Below, one piece after another: positions 47,146 through 58,200 of a DNA stretch of 64,000 nt; position 1 is the stretch's first letter, and the number at the start of each line of letters is the position of its first letter. The stretch is from contig NW_019091378.1 in NCBI RefSeq assembly GCF_001949145.1, forward strand, positions 673,986 through 737,985. Direction: 5' to 3'. Under the pieces are notes generated by a model. It saw only the letters and a program-made list of their open reading frames with translations, was not told the origin of the DNA and ran no database searches. The position numbers and the translations under genes were made by a program. This stretch comes from Acanthaster planci (Eukaryota; Echinodermata; Asteroidea; Valvatida; Acanthasteridae).

Positions 47146-49506
47146 CATGGGAACATTAATTGATGCTACCGCTTTTTTTCAACAAAAGGTTTGGCAAAAG
47201 TGCACAAGGAAGGTCGAGGGAAAGTTGAACACCACGCGTAGGCTGAGGACTCCATTGTCATTATGTTTCACCAGTGTTTTTTTCTCTCTCTCATGCAGGT
47301 CCATGTCTGTGCTTTCTTTTTCACTAACCTGCTAAAAAGTTAGGCAGCCCGCCATGCCAACACGTACACCCGGAACACCCCACTGCTCATTCAGCAGAGC
47401 ACTCCGAACTCGTGCGGCGGAAGGTGTGAAACAACCAAGTTGTCTACCAAAACTCATACGGCAACATACCAAAAATTGGCTTTTTTCTTCAAGATGACCC
47501 AGCCCTGCTGGCCATCGGCTGTGCAGTCCATGTCAAATATGTCAAGCAGAGTCACCACGAAAGTGAGATTGCAGGGACCCGTTTATTATTGAAGATGGCG
47601 GAACATAATTCGCCGAAAGTTGTCCGCACGCGCAATATTCATATGAGCGCGACACAGACGTGTCTGAGATCTGTGATACGAGCATATCGCATGACATCAT
47701 CAAGCTAGTCGTAAGTAGCCGTTCAAACACATTGCTACATTACTCGGCTACGGCCGGCCAGCTGTAGAAATAACGCGTAACTGTGAAAGCCTCTATACAA
47801 ACCACTAGCTAGCGACTCTACATTTTTTAGGAGGCTACGAAGAAAGGAGAAACAACAGTAAGATTATAAACCATGTACGGACAGAAAAGGCGAACAAAAG
47901 CGAATTTTCCGACAAATTTCCCTTTCGATATGTTTATTGTCCACCATGTTGAGGCCCACGGTAATTTATATATAATATATATGTATACCATCACAGACTG
48001 TTTTGATTTACAACAAAAAAAGAAAGAAAAGAAAATTGATGCTTTGATCCTCCACAGACCTGTATGAATGATTCTGTAAACGAAGCAACTTTCAAATGAA
48101 CACATTGTATTCATACCGTGTCTGCATAATGTAGTGTACGTGACTTCTGCAGTCAAACCACAAACTATCAACAGCCTAAATATTTTTAAGTTGACCCCAA
48201 AAGACACATAAATAACCAAAGACAAGAGGGGATAACCAACAAAAACCAGAAAAAAAACAGAAAAAACACACAACTCGGATCACGAGAGTATTGTTTTTGA
48301 TCTAGCGCACTAGCACTACCAACAAGCATGACAAGGTTCTTTAATTGGCCCTTATCGAAACAGGGTCTTCCAAAGGCGGCATTTGCATTTCTGGCTTCGG
48401 TTGGACTTGGGTATCAGTTTCTCAGCACATGTAAATGAACAGTCCGTTATGTCACTACGTAAAAACTGACAACTGTCTGGCTGGAGTGCGTATACGCAGG
48501 GAAAACAAAAGGGGATTCATGCATTAAAGGGCGATGTAAAGTCACGGGAAGTTAAGCACAGATTTGGAAAATTGCCTCCATTTCAACATCAACGCATAGA
48601 CCCATCTGGTGCTTAACGTACTCCTTCACCGTACAATAGGATTTATTTCGAATAACAACTTTTTTAAAAGAAGGCTATGCCAGAGGATGGTAGAAAAATA
48701 AACATAAAATTGATTTACGAACTGAGGTCAAGCACTGTTACTTCTCTCAACGAGTTGATGAGCTATAAAAACTGACCGCCAGTAGGAGAATAAACTGACC
48801 GTTCAGGCTGTCTAGTGACTTTACTGTTCTTTCGACACTGTCAATAAAATAATCACAACCTCCGCAAAGTGATTTTGACTTGTTTCCATTTGGCCAAAAT
48901 ATAGTATGCTGAACGCCTACCATACCCTGTATGGTCTTGTTTGGTATTACATAAAGCAGTCTTTGTGCTGATGGCGTTTTAAAGTTACTTTCAAACGTTG
49001 GTGCACGATCACTTACCTCTTGCGAACCAAAACAAAATAACAACTACAAAAAAAAAAAGGACTTCAGTACTGGCTGACCAATCTCTGAAATTTCTAGGGA
49101 GAACTGCCATGCAGCTGAATGCTTACAGCAAACAATCTGCAAAGGTATTGAGCTAAACAAACATGTAGCTGTAAGACAGTTATCTATATTCCAATACAAA
49201 CACAAGTGCCTAGCTCCATGTGGAGTAGTCCCTCAAGTATCCGCAGCATACGGGTGATTAAGTGCATGCTCTGACAGACTGTCTGACAGACAGACAAAAT
49301 GAAAGCCAACTGGTCACGAATAATCTGAATGCACAGAAAAACTTTAAAACCCCAAACCAAACCAAACAAAAACAAATAAATACATCAAATTGAAGAAATA
49401 ATAAACTGCAACATGTTGAAGGCCTACATTTGCAATGAGTACACGGAAGGAAACAAGAAAATAAAAATATAACATTTACAAGATTTGCAATGATTATTTA
49501 CAGTTT
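47146..49506. other. spacer with a CpG-richer, promoter-like patch (47590-47830)
   Basis: A YY1-type AAGATGGCGG lies at 47592-47601, followed by CpG-bearing sequence (CGCACGCGCAATATTCATAT and GAGCGCGACACAGACG) unlike the flanks. It may be a promoter or first exon, but the frame from the ATG in that motif ends after 38 codons and I find no continuing exon. The frame 47827-48273 minus is AT-rich, hydrophobic chance sequence. Confidence 0.35.
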
Positions 49507-49945
49507 GAATGAAACCGCTGGATATACAGGTTTGTCAGAGAGAATTGTATAGTAAATAAAAAAGTAATTTATGCATGGTCACTTTTACAATCAGGGTAAA
49601 AGTGGCCTGCACTTAGTTAAGTGGCACAAGAAGTGAATAACTTAAAAGAATGACACCATTAGATATACAAGTTTGTCAGGGAGAATTGTCCAGTAAATAA
49701 AAAAGTAACTTTTGCATGGTCACTTTTACAATCAGGGTATATTTTACTGTGGCGTGCACTTAGTTAAGTGGCACAAGAAGTGAATAACTTTAAAGAATAC
49801 ACCATTAGATATACAGGTTTGTCAGAAAGAATTGTACAGGAAATAAAAAAGTTACTTATGCACGCTGACATTTAGTCATCAGGGTATTTTACTGTAGTTT
49901 GTACTTAGTTATGTGGCACGAGAAGTGAATAACTTTAAAGACTTA
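49507..49945. repeat. tandem repeat, three copies of about 141-146 bp
   Basis: Units start near 49521, 49662 and 49808 with GATATACAGGTTTGTCAG-type sequence. They continue through AGAATTGTAxAGTAAATAAA, GCATGGTCACTTTTACAATC and AGTGGCACAAGAAGTGAATA. Copies differ at scattered positions and by small indels; the third is the most diverged. No coding frame runs through it. Confidence 0.9.
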
Positions 49946-50937
49946 ACTGTGAAAAGAGGACCTGTCTAAAGGTCTCAATTAGTACTTCACACACAATCTA
50001 ATTTTAAAAAGGCCATTTTTTTTTGTACTGAGACGTTTTTGTTTCTTTTGTCTTAATTTTAGGCACACAAGATCATCACCGACTATATAAACAAATTGCA
50101 AAGATGCTAAATGCAAACTTTAAATAGATGTACTTTTCCATCTGACTGATGCTTCTAAAATATACAAAACCTTTTGAGTATCAATTGTATATATTTATGT
50201 AGTGTATAAAAAAATTTACAGTTTATCCACAATACTGTGTACAATGGAAAGTGAGCAATTCATTAAGTAAAAATGAGAACTGTGAAATCTATCCACACAT
50301 TTATCTGTACAAATACATTAACGTTTTTGCCACCTTCATGAAAAAAAATACATTTTCAAATTGCTGACTTATGTGATACAAAGGCGAAATGGTGCATTTG
50401 TGGTCACATGTTCTGCCAGTAAGACACTAAAAGAACAAAATAGGTTATTCTGCTGTTGAAATAACCTGGCACGGTCAAGCACGTGGGGTTCACTGCGGGG
50501 AGAAGGCTAACTTCAATGCACAGTAACTTGGGGCTACTATGAGGCGCCCAAAGGAAACCCTGTGAAAACCTAGTCAAACTTCAAGGTAATTAGCCTCGGA
50601 TTACCATGTTTCCTATCACATTCTCCTCTGAACTTGCCTGGCAAAGTTAATTTTTCAGGCCATACGTGTCACCTCACAGAATCATCCTCTAATAAGTGTG
50701 ACTACAAGACCAGACAACTGACACTCTTTCCCCTCACAGAAAACCAAAAAAACCCCGTTAGGTGGCACAGTCTGGTCAAAATACAGACCAGCTTTGTGAC
50801 GGACACATTCCCCAGCCAGACACAACATAATTATGACTAAGTTCACAAGTACGGAGGGGAGCACACTTGCGTCTACCCGTTCTGTATTTCTCTAAAGCTT
50901 TGAGAAAGAAACTTAGCATAAAGCAACATGGGCTTTT
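49946..50937. other. intergenic or distal 3' flank of the FRMPD-like gene
   Basis: AT-rich with no gene recognised. The FRMPD-like gene is transcribed leftwards, so a long 3' UTR could reach here; I could not assign a polyadenylation site. Confidence 0.4.
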
Positions 50938-51087
50938 CACATTAGTGCCCCTACAAGAGTTTGCAACGTGTAGGCCAATCACAATGAACTAAATCTGTCG
51001 ACTCAATGTACGTTTGGAAAGGGTCGACAGGTTTTGCACACTGTGATTGGCCAACATGTTACAAACTCTTGGAGGCGCACTATTGTT
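50938..51087. mobile_element. CCAAT-palindrome MITE, copy 2
   Basis: Same structure as 45201-45348: left arm CACATTAGTGCCCCTACAAG, AGTTTGCAACGTGTAGGCCAATCACA; right arm CTGTGATTGGCCAACATGTT, ACAAACTCTTGGAGGCGCAC, TATTG. The internal GTTTGGAAAGGGTCGACAG is also shared with copy 1. The arms differ from copy 1 by scattered substitutions. Confidence 0.85.
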
Positions 51088-52127
51088 ACACACACGTATT
51101 CCATTTCACTGCAACCAATTTTTTCTTTTGGGGTCACAACCAGAATCGAGTCTTTCATCACTACTGAGCACCTCGAGGTTGTTTACCCACATTTCAAATG
51201 AGCAGCACAGCCAACTGGGGCAAGGAAATGATCATCAGGTCTCTTGGTATTCTCTCAATGGCGACCACAAAAGCAAGTGGGTGCTGCCGAAAGGGAAACG
51301 TGGTCAGCCCAAGGTCAAGGATCTGTGTGCTTGATCTTCTTCAATGCCTCCTCTGAATGTCTCTCATCTGCACCTGGACTGGGTCAAGTGGTTCTCTCTG
51401 ACCCGTCCCGGCCTCCAATTCACTATCCCCTCTTGAACTGGTTTGTCCTCTGCGCTGCTTAACCACCCCCCCCCCAAAAAAAGGCTCAATAATATCAGGC
51501 TCTGTAACCACTCCAGCCTACTTGAGGTGTCCGTCGCCATGGTAAAATGATAATATTTGCCCCGTCTATTATTCTGGAGTAGGTATTGTGAATTGTAGAT
51601 TCTTTCTGTTGCCTTCAAGTGGAAAAGTGTACATCCACTTTTACTCAAGGCTTTTGAGCAGTCCCTGATTTCCAAGGGCTTTTTAAGATCTTCCAATTTG
51701 CCCACAGTCACTTCCAATCAGAGGATTTACGCTGCTTGCCATAATTTACTGGTGACTACAAAGTGGGACGTATCACTGTGAAAATCAATTCTGCATGATA
51801 AGGATACCAGACCTGATGATTTTTAGGCATGTGCATGTGTCATTGTGGTTCAAAAAGGCACAAATCTGTCTGTACATAACTGCACAGATCATGCCACCCA
51901 TGATATAATGTTAGATAATGTAACAACTTGTGTGTCAGTTCTTAAAATCTGGTCCAAAATAAAATTGCATTCAGAGGTCTGAAATATTCCTGAAATAATA
52001 ATCTGTAGCTACTCTGCCTTATAACTAAAATAGCAAAAAGCTAAAGCAGGAATTTCAAACTCTCTTTCTGTACAAAAAATGGTGCACAAGCATGTATGAT
52101 GCATCACAAATGGAGCTTTTGCCAATG
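51088..52127. other. probable 3' UTR/flank of the FRMPD-like gene
   Basis: Directly downstream of the minus-strand stop codon at 52128-52130. Holds a poly-C/poly-A run near 51468-51483 and no gene of its own. The 117-aa frame 51364-51717 minus has no domain. Confidence 0.45.
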
Positions 52128-52292
52128 TTAGCTCTGGAGCATGCGTAGGGTGCGCATCAAGGCTGACAGAATGGCCGCCATGGTCTGGGCTTGCCGTAGC
52201 AGCAGTTGCATGGAAGGATCGTGGAGGTTCTTCCCATGAGCCTCTGTGGCAGCAGAGAGGACATTGCTGAAGTTAATAGCAACCTCTTTCGT
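52128..52292 (-). CDS. FRMPD-like gene, last coding exon
   Basis: 54 codons plus TAA. Acceptor TTAATTTTACAG, phase 0. Encodes TKEVAINFSNVLSAATEAHG to the end, RMLQS. The heptad-like hydrophobic spacing (LLLRQAQTMAAILSALMRTL) completes the C-terminal helical region begun in the previous exon. The terminus is not a class I PDZ ligand. Confidence 0.85.
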   Translation of the reverse strand, partial: TKEVAINFSNVLSAATEAHGKNLHDPSMQLLLRQAQTMAAILSALMRTLRMLQS

Positions 52293-55200
52293 CTGTAAAA
52301 TTAAGAGTACACATTTCAAAATAAAAAGATGTGAATAATGCGGACGGTTTGCTTTAATCTAGGCCCCAATGCAAAGTTTGTGTGCCCTGAGAAAAAACAC
52401 TTCACATGGTGAAAATTTTCCTATCATACTATATAATAATAATTTTACATCCCACAAAACAACAAATAATCCTCTTTTTACGGAGCCCCTTGAAATTTTT
52501 TTCTTGTTTTGTAAGCTGGTAAGGTTCGGGCAAGAAGCAGGAAACACATTGTCCCCAGCAGTATGCTCTGCTCATTGTCAGGAGAATTAAGTCATAAGTG
52601 GCTACCCTGCAGGATCAACCCAAGGCATAGAGGTGGGAGCGCCCAAGGCAGAGATCTACCCTCTTGGCTCACAAGTAAATAAAAAGCCAATCATTCCACA
52701 ATTTTCACAATACATTACCCCACAAAGAGGTTGTCACAGAGAGGCCATTTTTCCAGTTTGTGGTTGACAAATAAAGGACCATGAGTTGCATTTGAATGAA
52801 TGTCAATAGACAATGTGAGAAAATGTGTGACTGATTGGGGCTTTCTCTGCCTTGCAAAATTCCACTATTTCACATTAATTAACACCGATACTCTAAAACT
52901 TCCAAATCTTAAACCCACACAAAAAGATAGGTGAACCATTCAAGCTCCACATACACTGCACAAAGAACTTTTGTTAACTGTTTTCCCACAATGTACTGCA
53001 AATGCCAAACAGGTCATTTTGTGAAATGTGTGGTGAACAACCATATAGCCTGAAATACGGAGAATCCAAAAGTGAGCAGCGATTGCCAGGCAATACAACG
53101 GGAACATGCTCAGATTTGGCAATTTTCCCTTTAGCTTTGCCACATGCATGCAAAATAAATGGAAAGCATATGCAAGTAAACAAAATGACTCCTGAACATT
53201 TTCCACTGCATCACATTGGGCTGAAAACTTTTGGCGTCAACCTCAGTGCAAATTATACTTCAATTTTTTTTTATTCAATGACCAAGTTGCAAACAGCAGA
53301 TTGGGTTATCATTACACCTACAAACTCCAATTTGGTCTATTTTTTCTAAGGAGGACAGCTAGAAAACCTAACTGGCTCACAGTTCCCAAAAATCTCACCT
53401 TGTTCCCCAGGTTGGTTGCCTGCAGGACCGACACCATGGCCTTCATCGTCTGCTGGGCATCCGAGCAAAGTCTGGCCAAAGTGTGCATGCTGCTGTTAAC
53501 GCTCCGGACCAGCTGGTCCTCAGACTGCCCGGCGCTGCTCACAAGCATCTTTGTGTTGCTAGTGAACTCCCGCACCTCCGAGATCAGGGACTCCTTTGAG
53601 AGCCGGAACTGCATCAGGCTAGACGCCGACTCTTCCGCTCGGATGCAGTCCTCCAGCTCAATGATTAGGAGCTGGACATCCCCCAGGGCCATCGGGACAG
53701 ACCGCTTGCCCTGGTACTCTTTGCTCTCCAGCTCCAAGGTGTAGGAGTCTATGGTGTCTGAGTTGGTACCACCTCTGCCGTTGGACTGTGGGCTCTTGAA
53801 TGACTGAGGTGGGATGAAGTGCTCTGGTAGGGCCCGGGGTCTAGATTTGACAGGAGGCATGGACACCGGGAGGGGAGGAGGTGAGGAGAGGTCATCAGAG
53901 TCGTTGCTGTCTTGGTCCTGCCCGCTTGGGCTCGGAAGAGGGACAGGAGAGGGGAGGACCTCTGATGAGGAGGAGGACAGCGAATCATCTGATGGGTACA
54001 TGGCCTTCCTTGGGGAGGCTGGTGGGTTGTTAGGTCTGGGAGGAGGAGGGCGTTTTGGTAGGGATGCGTGTATGGATCCTGGCCCTGGATACTTCTGGGT
54101 TGAGGATGGAAAGGAGATGGGCCGACCCGATGCCCGGCTTAGAGATTGGCTCTGCCGGAGTTGTGAGTGTGAGGATGTAGGTGGATACTCTGAATCCACT
54201 GACTTTGATTTGGTTTCATAAAGGGATACCCTGTGACTAACGGATAAGTTGGAGGCTGGTTCATATTCTTCAGTGCTGTCACTCAGGTCGAGAGAACCAG
54301 GTCTCTGTAGGCCTCCAACAGATCGCAGTGAAGAGCACTCCCGGAAGGTAGGTTCAGTAGCTTTGTCTCGCTTGTGATCAAACATGGAGACATCGTAGGA
54401 GTCTTTACGGGACAGCGACCTGAAGGCCCTCAGTGGTCTGGGCCTCCTGGATTCCTTCTTCTCTGTAGATGAGGTCGGCAGGACGGACTCATCAGCTCTG
54501 CTGCTTTTGGAAAAAGGTTTTGGCCCCCGAAGGAATGAAAAACTTCTCTTTGGGGACAGCAACTTTGCGACAGAGGAGGGACTGGAGGACATGAGAGAGT
54601 TTTTAAAACTTTGCTTTTCTTTGGGTGACAGTGGCAATCCTTCTGAAGACGTTGATTCTTTGTTTTTGATAGGTTTTGGAGGCGGCGGTGGAGCCTGTCG
54701 CTTGATTCGCTTCAGCTCTGGGGTACTTCCAGCTGAGAAAGTATTGCTTCTCATCACTGGCCGACTGCCTTCACTGGCATCTTTGAACTCAATGTCCCCA
54801 GACAATCGCTGACCGAGGACAGTCTTGACATTTGTTGTTTGTCTTGTCTCAATATTTTCCACTCTTCCTGGTTCCAGGTTTACATTATCTCCCTTACAAG
54901 AATTCGGAGGCAAATCCTCATCATCGTGAGAAATGCTGATTCTTGCGGAATGAAGGAGAGGACTTTTTGGTGCAAAGGATGAGGACCGCTTCACAGGCTT
55001 TGTTTGCTCTTCGATCTTTCTCAGATATTCCCCATTCTCCTGATTCAATTTCAGAGATGATGATTGCCAAAAGCCACAGGAATTTCCATCACCACTTACG
55101 CCAATGTCGACTTCATTCGGGAAGGTTTTCTTTGCTAACCCTGGTGAGTATCTCTTCCTCGGAGGAGGCACAGGTAAATTCTTGGATGTCTTCTTTGCCT

Positions 55201-58200
55201 CTAGTTTCTCACAGGGCTCGGAAGTGTCAAAATCCCCGCCGGTCAGACTGTCCACACTTTCCTGGCGATCCATCTTGGGTCGCACAGCTGGTTTGGGGGG
55301 CACCTCAGGGGCTGGTTTTGTCCCATGTGGCTCCTGCCCTTTACTCAACTGTGAAGTCTGGTTTTCTGCCTTAGGATCAGCACTGGAAGATTTAGTTCTA
55401 CAGTCCGCCTCAATGTTATCTGGACATCCAGATACAGAGCCTGAACAGGTTTGAAGAGTCTTGGAATTGGCACACTCATCCCCCTTACAAGATGAACCAT
55501 TTTCACTGCCTCTGGTATCATTCGCTGATCTGTTTTTATCCCTGAGGAACTCCTCTGATTTTTGACCCACACATTGTATTCCTGCCTGTCCAACACTTTG
55601 TTCAACTTCTGGCTTGTCATAAACCTCTCCAACAGTGACACTGACCATGACTGATCCCTTCTGCTCTAGATCACCGGGATCAGGCTGGGAGAATCCACTG
55701 TCCTGGCTGGAGGACATCGTGTTGGAAATGATTTTCTGAGGTCTGCTTCTCTCCTGGGAACAACTGGGATGAGGTTCTCCCACAATGAGGGTTGCCTGGT
55801 TCTTAGCAGGTGATCGGGGACTGGTCTTGATTGGAGACCTCGTCCTTTCTACTACTGCTTCCAACAATGGCTTGACAGGGGTATCTTCCCTGGGGCTTGA
55901 AGTGGGAGGACTGTGGTTGTCCTCATGTTCTTCTGGTACCTTTATCTCGAGAGCTTTGATCTGCTGGCCTAGTGCTTTCCCTCCCGTCAAGTTGATCATG
56001 ACTGTAGTGCTGTAACGGCTGCTGGTTGTGTCTTGCACTTTCACAGGAGATTCTGTAGGTGAGGCTAGTGAGGAAGTTGCAGGGGATTTGGATGGTGGCG
56101 GGACTATCAACGACTCTATAACCCCAATGTCAAAGTCTGAAACTGGAGGTGGGGGGATAACAGCTTTCATCAATTCCTCATCAAGCTCGTCTGATTCCAC
56201 AGGAGGTGGGGGTGAGTTGATTAGGGAAACTATCAGGTCATCTTGATTCTCCCCTTTTTCTCTACTGTCAACTTGTTCTTGGTTATCAATTGCCCTCTCT
56301 GGACCTTCCAGGGCACTTAGGTTGGGACTGCTGCCATGAAGGGTGGACACACTGTCGGTATCAGATCCCAGACAGGAAGAGACTAGGTTGGGCGCAATGT
56401 CCTGTTCTTGCATTTCTTCAGCCTGCTCTGGTGTTGGAGTAGGGTCCCGATCAGCTGGTTCTATCTTTGATCTCCTGCCTCCAATCATGCTGAAGTAGTC
56501 AGAAGGGGAGTGGCTTGCACCCGGCTCGTCTGTAACGCCGTTGTCTATGATTTCTGAGGAGATGGTCTCATTTCCTGAATCAGACTCGCACTCTGGGTCT
56601 CGGTGCGGGGACCTGTCCAAAAGCTCTCCTTGCTGGTCAATGCTGACATTTATCGCATCCAGGGCTGCAAGCTGGATGCCGTGGGCTTGGTCTGCAGTCT
56701 CCTCCTCATTCTGATCAGGCAACGGAAGATCGATGATGGACACAGGCACTGGGGAGTCGCAAGTGCCTCTGATATCAGGTTGAAGATTGTCTGTCTCATT
56801 GCTGACATCCCCTGAGTAAACTGTGGAGAGGTCCATAGGCAGAATCTCTGGATTTGTTTGCAAAATGGGAGAGTCCTCTCCTGCTGAGCTGTCAGTGAAG
56901 GACACATGCGTGAGGTCTACGATGTCACTGTCCACACTAGAGTTGGAATACGAAGAGTAGTTGCGGAAAGACTCCATCTTTGAGTCCTGGTGATCTTCAA
57001 TGTCACTCGTCTCTCGGTTTCCTTCACCTGTCTTTTTCTTTTTAGTATGAGCCAGAAGTACTGAGTCCTGTGGCATCAATACTGTCTTCTGCCCTATCAC
57101 ATTCTCTTCTGATGGGGATGGCGACATTGCACAAGAATCACTGCTGACTTCCTCTTCCGCTTCCCTCAGATGTTTGTCATCTTCGATTAGTGGCTTGTGG
57201 ATTTCCCTAACAGGAATCAAGCTGTCATCATTGTAGATGGCATAATGAAGCAGCCTCACCTGTCCTTCAGTCTCCTCCTCTGTGGGTGAATACAAGGCGA
57301 CCGTGTCACTCATGTCAACATGCTTGGTCAGTGGCTTCCTGGCCTCCATCCTGCCAGCCTGATCCTCCTCAGTCTCCGAGAAGACCTTCTCGTCTGATCC
57401 ATCGATGGTCATTTCCTGCCTGCTCACTGGGGGTCCCGGTCTCTCATCCTCCCCAGCGTCCGGCATTTTAACCTCAAACATGTCCTCCACCATGTCCGAA
57501 AGGCGGGTGAGGTCAAGGGATTTCTCACTCCAGGAGGAGGAGGAGGAAATGGTACTTGTGTCCGACTTTGAAATGCCACCACTGCCATCCAGGGAGTTGT
57601 TTGCATTCTGGTGGAGGACTCCCTCTTCTTCCTCCTCTCCCTCTTCATAGATGGTGAAGGACATGACAGCTCCATCGGGCTGTCCCCCTGCAGCTTCCAT
57701 AGGATGGTACCTGCCTTGCGATTTTAATCTACAAAGGCAAACAAAGTGGTGCATATTAATAATAATGATAAAAGACATTAACAAAATGATTTCCATGTCA
57801 TAGACATCTCAAAGCGCTGTACAATTACAACAATTCACAACTTAATTAAAAGTATTAAAAGTAAAGATGACAAGAGATTAAAAAGCTATAAAACAATTAA
57901 AACTACCAATTAAGAGAAGTATTCAACACTTCAAAAAGGAGATGCTGTCTTTAAAACCCTAACCATTCTTGATTATTCAAAATCAAAAAGCTACAAGTGC
58001 ACTGGTTTACTGGCTGATTCAGATCAGTCTCAGGTACTGAGTTACAGGCTCAGCCGGTAACTCGCCCCCTTTGAGGACGATTCATCAAACAGGCCGAGCT
58101 ACCGGCCGGCCGGTACATCAACCGGCCGAGGAAGGATGTCCCACCTAAGGATGTGAGATTAGAACCACACTTTGCTCTCTGAACAATGGATGCTCAGTGC

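Noticed and set aside
47827-48273. 148-codon hydrophobic frame on the minus strand
   Set aside because: Hydrophobicity comes from T-rich DNA (Phe, Leu, Ile, Val codons); no membrane-protein family pattern.
57729-57796. Extension of the long FRMPD frame to an upstream ATG
   Set aside because: The extra 22 residues are intron sequence before a clear acceptor at 57729-57730, and include LINE-tail-like DNA.
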